Shown here piece after piece: positions 62,066 through 64,000 of a DNA stretch of 64,000 nucleotides. Below the pieces are notes generated by a model, which was not told the DNA's origin, ran no database searches, and saw only the letters and a program-made list of their open reading frames with translations. The stretch is from Candidatus Synoicihabitans palmerolidicus (GTDB lineage: Bacteria; Verrucomicrobiota; Verrucomicrobiia; Opitutales; Opitutaceae): positions 62,001 to 126,000 of the forward strand of contig JAGGDC010000002.1 in NCBI GenBank assembly GCA_020809425.1. The letters run 5' to 3'. Positions within the stretch are counted from its first letter, which is position 1; every line of letters begins with the position of its first letter. Made by a program: the position numbers and the translations under genes.

Positions 62066-62587
62066 ACGCAGGAAACCGCTTGCCTAGAGGGCCAGCCCCG
62101 TGGGTCAAACGGGAAAGCCACCGCATTCTGGAGCCATTCCCCTAAATGCCTGCAAACTAACCGTTAAAAAGCTATGAGCACCACACCTTAGCTGACTTCG
62201 CCTCCCCTCACCTCGGACGCCTCAAGCTTCAAACTTTGCTCCCAACCTCGCCGTTTGCCCCCACGGACCGCTATTCCGGTGGCCAACTCCAACCCGCTCG
62301 CCACCACATCTCTTGGCCTCGCCACAACTTCGTCACTATTTTCGGCGACCTCCGCACGTGTATTCTCCCCTCCTAGCACAATGCTTTTGATTAGAATTAG
62401 GCTCTTAAATGGTCTGGGTATGAAATATTTCGAACTTGGCAGACTCCTTGCAGTCGTAGAAGGTCATACTATGAAACACTTCTTCCGATCTTTTTGGCTT
62501 ACTGTCCGGTGCGTATGCTCCGAGTCGGTCGCCCGCGAAGTGCTCTTCGGGGACGATCACCCCGCGCGACGCCATACTCACGCCGCC
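62066..62587. other. Unassigned spacer between miaB and ISAs1 copy B
   Basis: A 63-codon minus-strand frame (62188-62379) has no recognised family and no supporting context. From about 62380 the sequence becomes noticeably more AT-rich (TTTTGATTAGAATTAGG) before meeting the truncated ISAs1 copy at 62588. The change in composition suggests an old junction of foreign DNA. Confidence 0.3.
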
Positions 62588-63812
62588 AAGGCGTCGCCGG
62601 TGTGACGATCTGCTCGTCCAACGACGCGGCGGCCAACACCTCACCGGCGCGGGCCTGTTCACTGCACGGGGTGTTTTCCTTTTGATCGACGATGGCCAGG
62701 GCGACCGGCGCGCCGGTGTCGGCCTCGACCAGGCTGAGCACCCCGACCGCGTCGCGGATAAACTTTCCGTCCAGGGCGAGCGCTCCGGGCAGGGCACCGA
62801 CGTGGACTGTGAGCCAGCGGTTGAGGGCCTGGGCAAAGGCCTCCGGATCGAGCCGGGTGAGCACGTCATAAAACACGCTGTAACAGGGGGCCAGGCGGAC
62901 CTTTTTGCCGGCCTCACGGGGCAGGGCCAGGGCGAAGCGCTGGTCTTGGTCGAGCAGGTTGGCCATACGAGCGATCGACGCGATGTCGCGCCGGCCGGCC
63001 AGCAGCGCGAGCGCCACGAGGCCAAGAACCGGACCGATCTTGAAGCGGGTGTTTTTGGCGCGCGGATCGGGCACGCCGCACAGGGCCTCCAACAGAGAGG
63101 GCAACTGGCCGTTTTTGAGCGGCAGGGTGCCGGCGCGCGCGCGGCGCAGTCCCGCCCGGCAGTCCTCGGGCAAAGCGGGGTCGGGGGCGCTCAGCAGGGC
63201 CTTGGCCGAGGGGTGCAGGGGCCGCAGCAGCCACAGGTGCTATGGGTTTGCCGTGCTCGCGGTAAAAGTCGTCTCGGTGCCGTTCGTAACCCTGGCTGGT
63301 CCCGACCGGCTCCCACGCGGAGGCCTTGTAGCACGTGCCTTGGTAGGCCTCCGGGTCGGTGAAGGTCTCGGCTAGCAGCGGCCGATAGCCGAAGCGTTCC
63401 TGCCAATGGCCCGGCAACGTGCGCACCGCCGCCGCGAGCACCTGGGAGGCGAAATTGGGCTCCTCGCCGCGCTTGGTGAGCAGTAGAAAGCGGCGGTTTT
63501 GCACCACCAGGGAAAGCCGCTCGACCCGGCGGGTCGCATCCCAGCCCACCCACCGGTCCCGGTCCTTGAGCGCGTAGCAGGCCGGACCCCACGCCAGCAG
63601 CGCCACACCGCCCGCCCCCCTCTTTCGACAATCTGGCGCAGGTAAGCGCCCACCGGATGCCCGGATCCCAAGTAGTGCCGCTCGTGCAGCTGCGCGTCGA
63701 ACCACTCCTGCTCGGCCGCCGTGGCCATGCGCACCTCCACGTTTCGATCCCAGTGCTTCTGCTCCGGGGTTGCGTTCGTCGCTTCCCTTTCCGTTTCACC
63801 TTTAGATTTCAT
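62588..63812 (-). pseudogene. ISAs1-family transposase with DUF4338 (DruA-like) domain, copy B
   Basis: The start at 63812 gives MKSKGETEREATNATPEQKH followed by a normal TGG (TGA in copy A). The DUF4338 part then breaks at the same extra TG after GGRAV, continues VGWDATRRVERLSLVVQN and AETFTDPEAYQGTCYKAS in phase (copy A has an extra A here), breaks at the same extra T after the EHGKP codons, and the transposase part (LLEALCGVPDPRAKN, LDGKFIRDAVGVLSLVEAD) breaks at the same extra AC and then ends at the truncation point. Confidence 0.85.
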
Positions 63813-64000
63813 CCCACTGCAACAGATCTAAAATCGTCCAAATGGTTTAGCTCAAAATTACTCCGCTGACCTTCAATCACTTCACCCGTCACGGGAAAAG
63901 CCCATGGAGGTGCTTCCTAATGGACCTTCAAAAGCCTTGTGAAAGAGATGATTCTTATAATAAAGTATATCTTATCTACCCTGATTTTGGAAGGGGGGCA
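62588..64000 (-). mobile_element. ISAs1-type element, copy B (3' truncated, runs off window)
   Basis: This is the reverse-complement counterpart of copy A. Homology starts at the right window edge (TTCCAAAATCAGGG leader) and stops abruptly at 62588, after the codons for GDAL-like sequence (CGGCGACGCCTTG), so about 550 bp of the transposase 3' part are missing. Because the element reaches the window edge, its outer end cannot be defined. Confidence 0.8.

Noticed and set aside
62188-62379. A minus-strand gene of 63 codons
   Set aside because: No recognised family, no ribosome site and no neighbours in phase; support is too weak to call a gene.
32257-64000. A 32-kb composite transposon bounded by the two inverted ISAs1 copies
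   Set aside because: Both elements are defective, copy B is truncated on its inner side, and the enclosed genes are ordinary chromosomal genes.

Overview
The window looks like chromosomal DNA of a Verrucomicrobiota bacterium, most likely family Opitutaceae. This is inferred from the protein set (DUF5069 and DUF3016 proteins, GspB-like proline-rich membrane proteins, a class II ribonucleotide reductase, a GC content that looks close to 58%) and not from a marker-gene search. Its most striking property is decay. About 30 housekeeping genes are intact, but at least 16 other chromosomal genes and every transposase carry frameshifts or in-frame stops, and two genes are split by insertion sequences. 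Many lesions are clean transitions (TGG to TGA, CAG to TAG), so sequencing error alone does not explain them. This resembles a host-associated lineage losing genes. A tunicate symbiont of the 'Candidatus Synoicihabitans' type is one possibility, but nothing in the window proves it.

Layout. 1-4.0 kb: secA (runs off the left edge) and a UDP-glucuronate decarboxylase-like gene, minus strand. 4.2-6.7 kb: a decayed GAF-PAS hybrid histidine kinase with a detached Hpt domain. 6.9-8.0 kb: a ruined tgt. 8.0-10.0 kb: pabA/trpG, nrdR, a hypothetical gene and a HIT protein. 10.4-14.9 kb: dprA, nnr, a membrane protein, acpS and pdxJ, minus strand. 15.0-17.1 kb: a VC0807-like membrane protein and a broken PHP phosphoesterase. 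17.1-20.5 kb: a secreted-protein gene split by an IS66 element with a perfect 8-bp target duplication. 20.4-28.4 kb: gltA, hisH, hisB, hisC, a frameshifted hisD, a broken lipoprotein-sorting gene, guaA and a small zinc-ribbon protein. 28.5-34.2 kb: an IS graveyard made of a second IS66 copy cut by another DDE element, then an ISAs1-type element whose transposase has an N-terminal DruA-like (DUF4338) domain.

34.2-35.7 kb: three copies of an operator-like motif, a broken iron-type alcohol dehydrogenase and a strong terminator. 35.7-40.0 kb: two related GspB-like genes, one split by an IS4 element with an 11-bp target duplication. 40.1-45.5 kb: broken rarD, FKBP, uracil-DNA glycosylase, an RRM protein with a terminator, a broken oligopeptide-binding protein, a thioesterase and an S4 protein. 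45.5-52.9 kb: DUF3016, two DUF5069 genes (one broken), broken gluconokinase and penicillin acylase genes, a nucleoside deoxyribosyltransferase-like gene, upp, and a GNAT-SH3 fusion with a frameshift. 52.9-54.8 kb: a complete-looking group II intron at what seems to be a rearrangement breakpoint, followed by a decapitated hybrid kinase. 57.0-59.2 kb: a broken B12-dependent ribonucleotide reductase with candidate NrdR boxes upstream. 59.4-62.1 kb: gmk, a membrane protein and miaB. 62.6-64.0 kb: a second, truncated ISAs1 copy.

Working together. The intact genes cover protein export, folate or tryptophan amidotransfer, NAD repair, B6 synthesis, fatty-acid carrier activation, the TCA cycle, purine and pyrimidine salvage and tRNA modification. 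If the lesions are real, the losses here are queuosine insertion, the last steps of histidine synthesis, gluconate entry, oligopeptide capture, sensory kinases and the class II reductase. The repressor NrdR has been kept while this reductase is broken.
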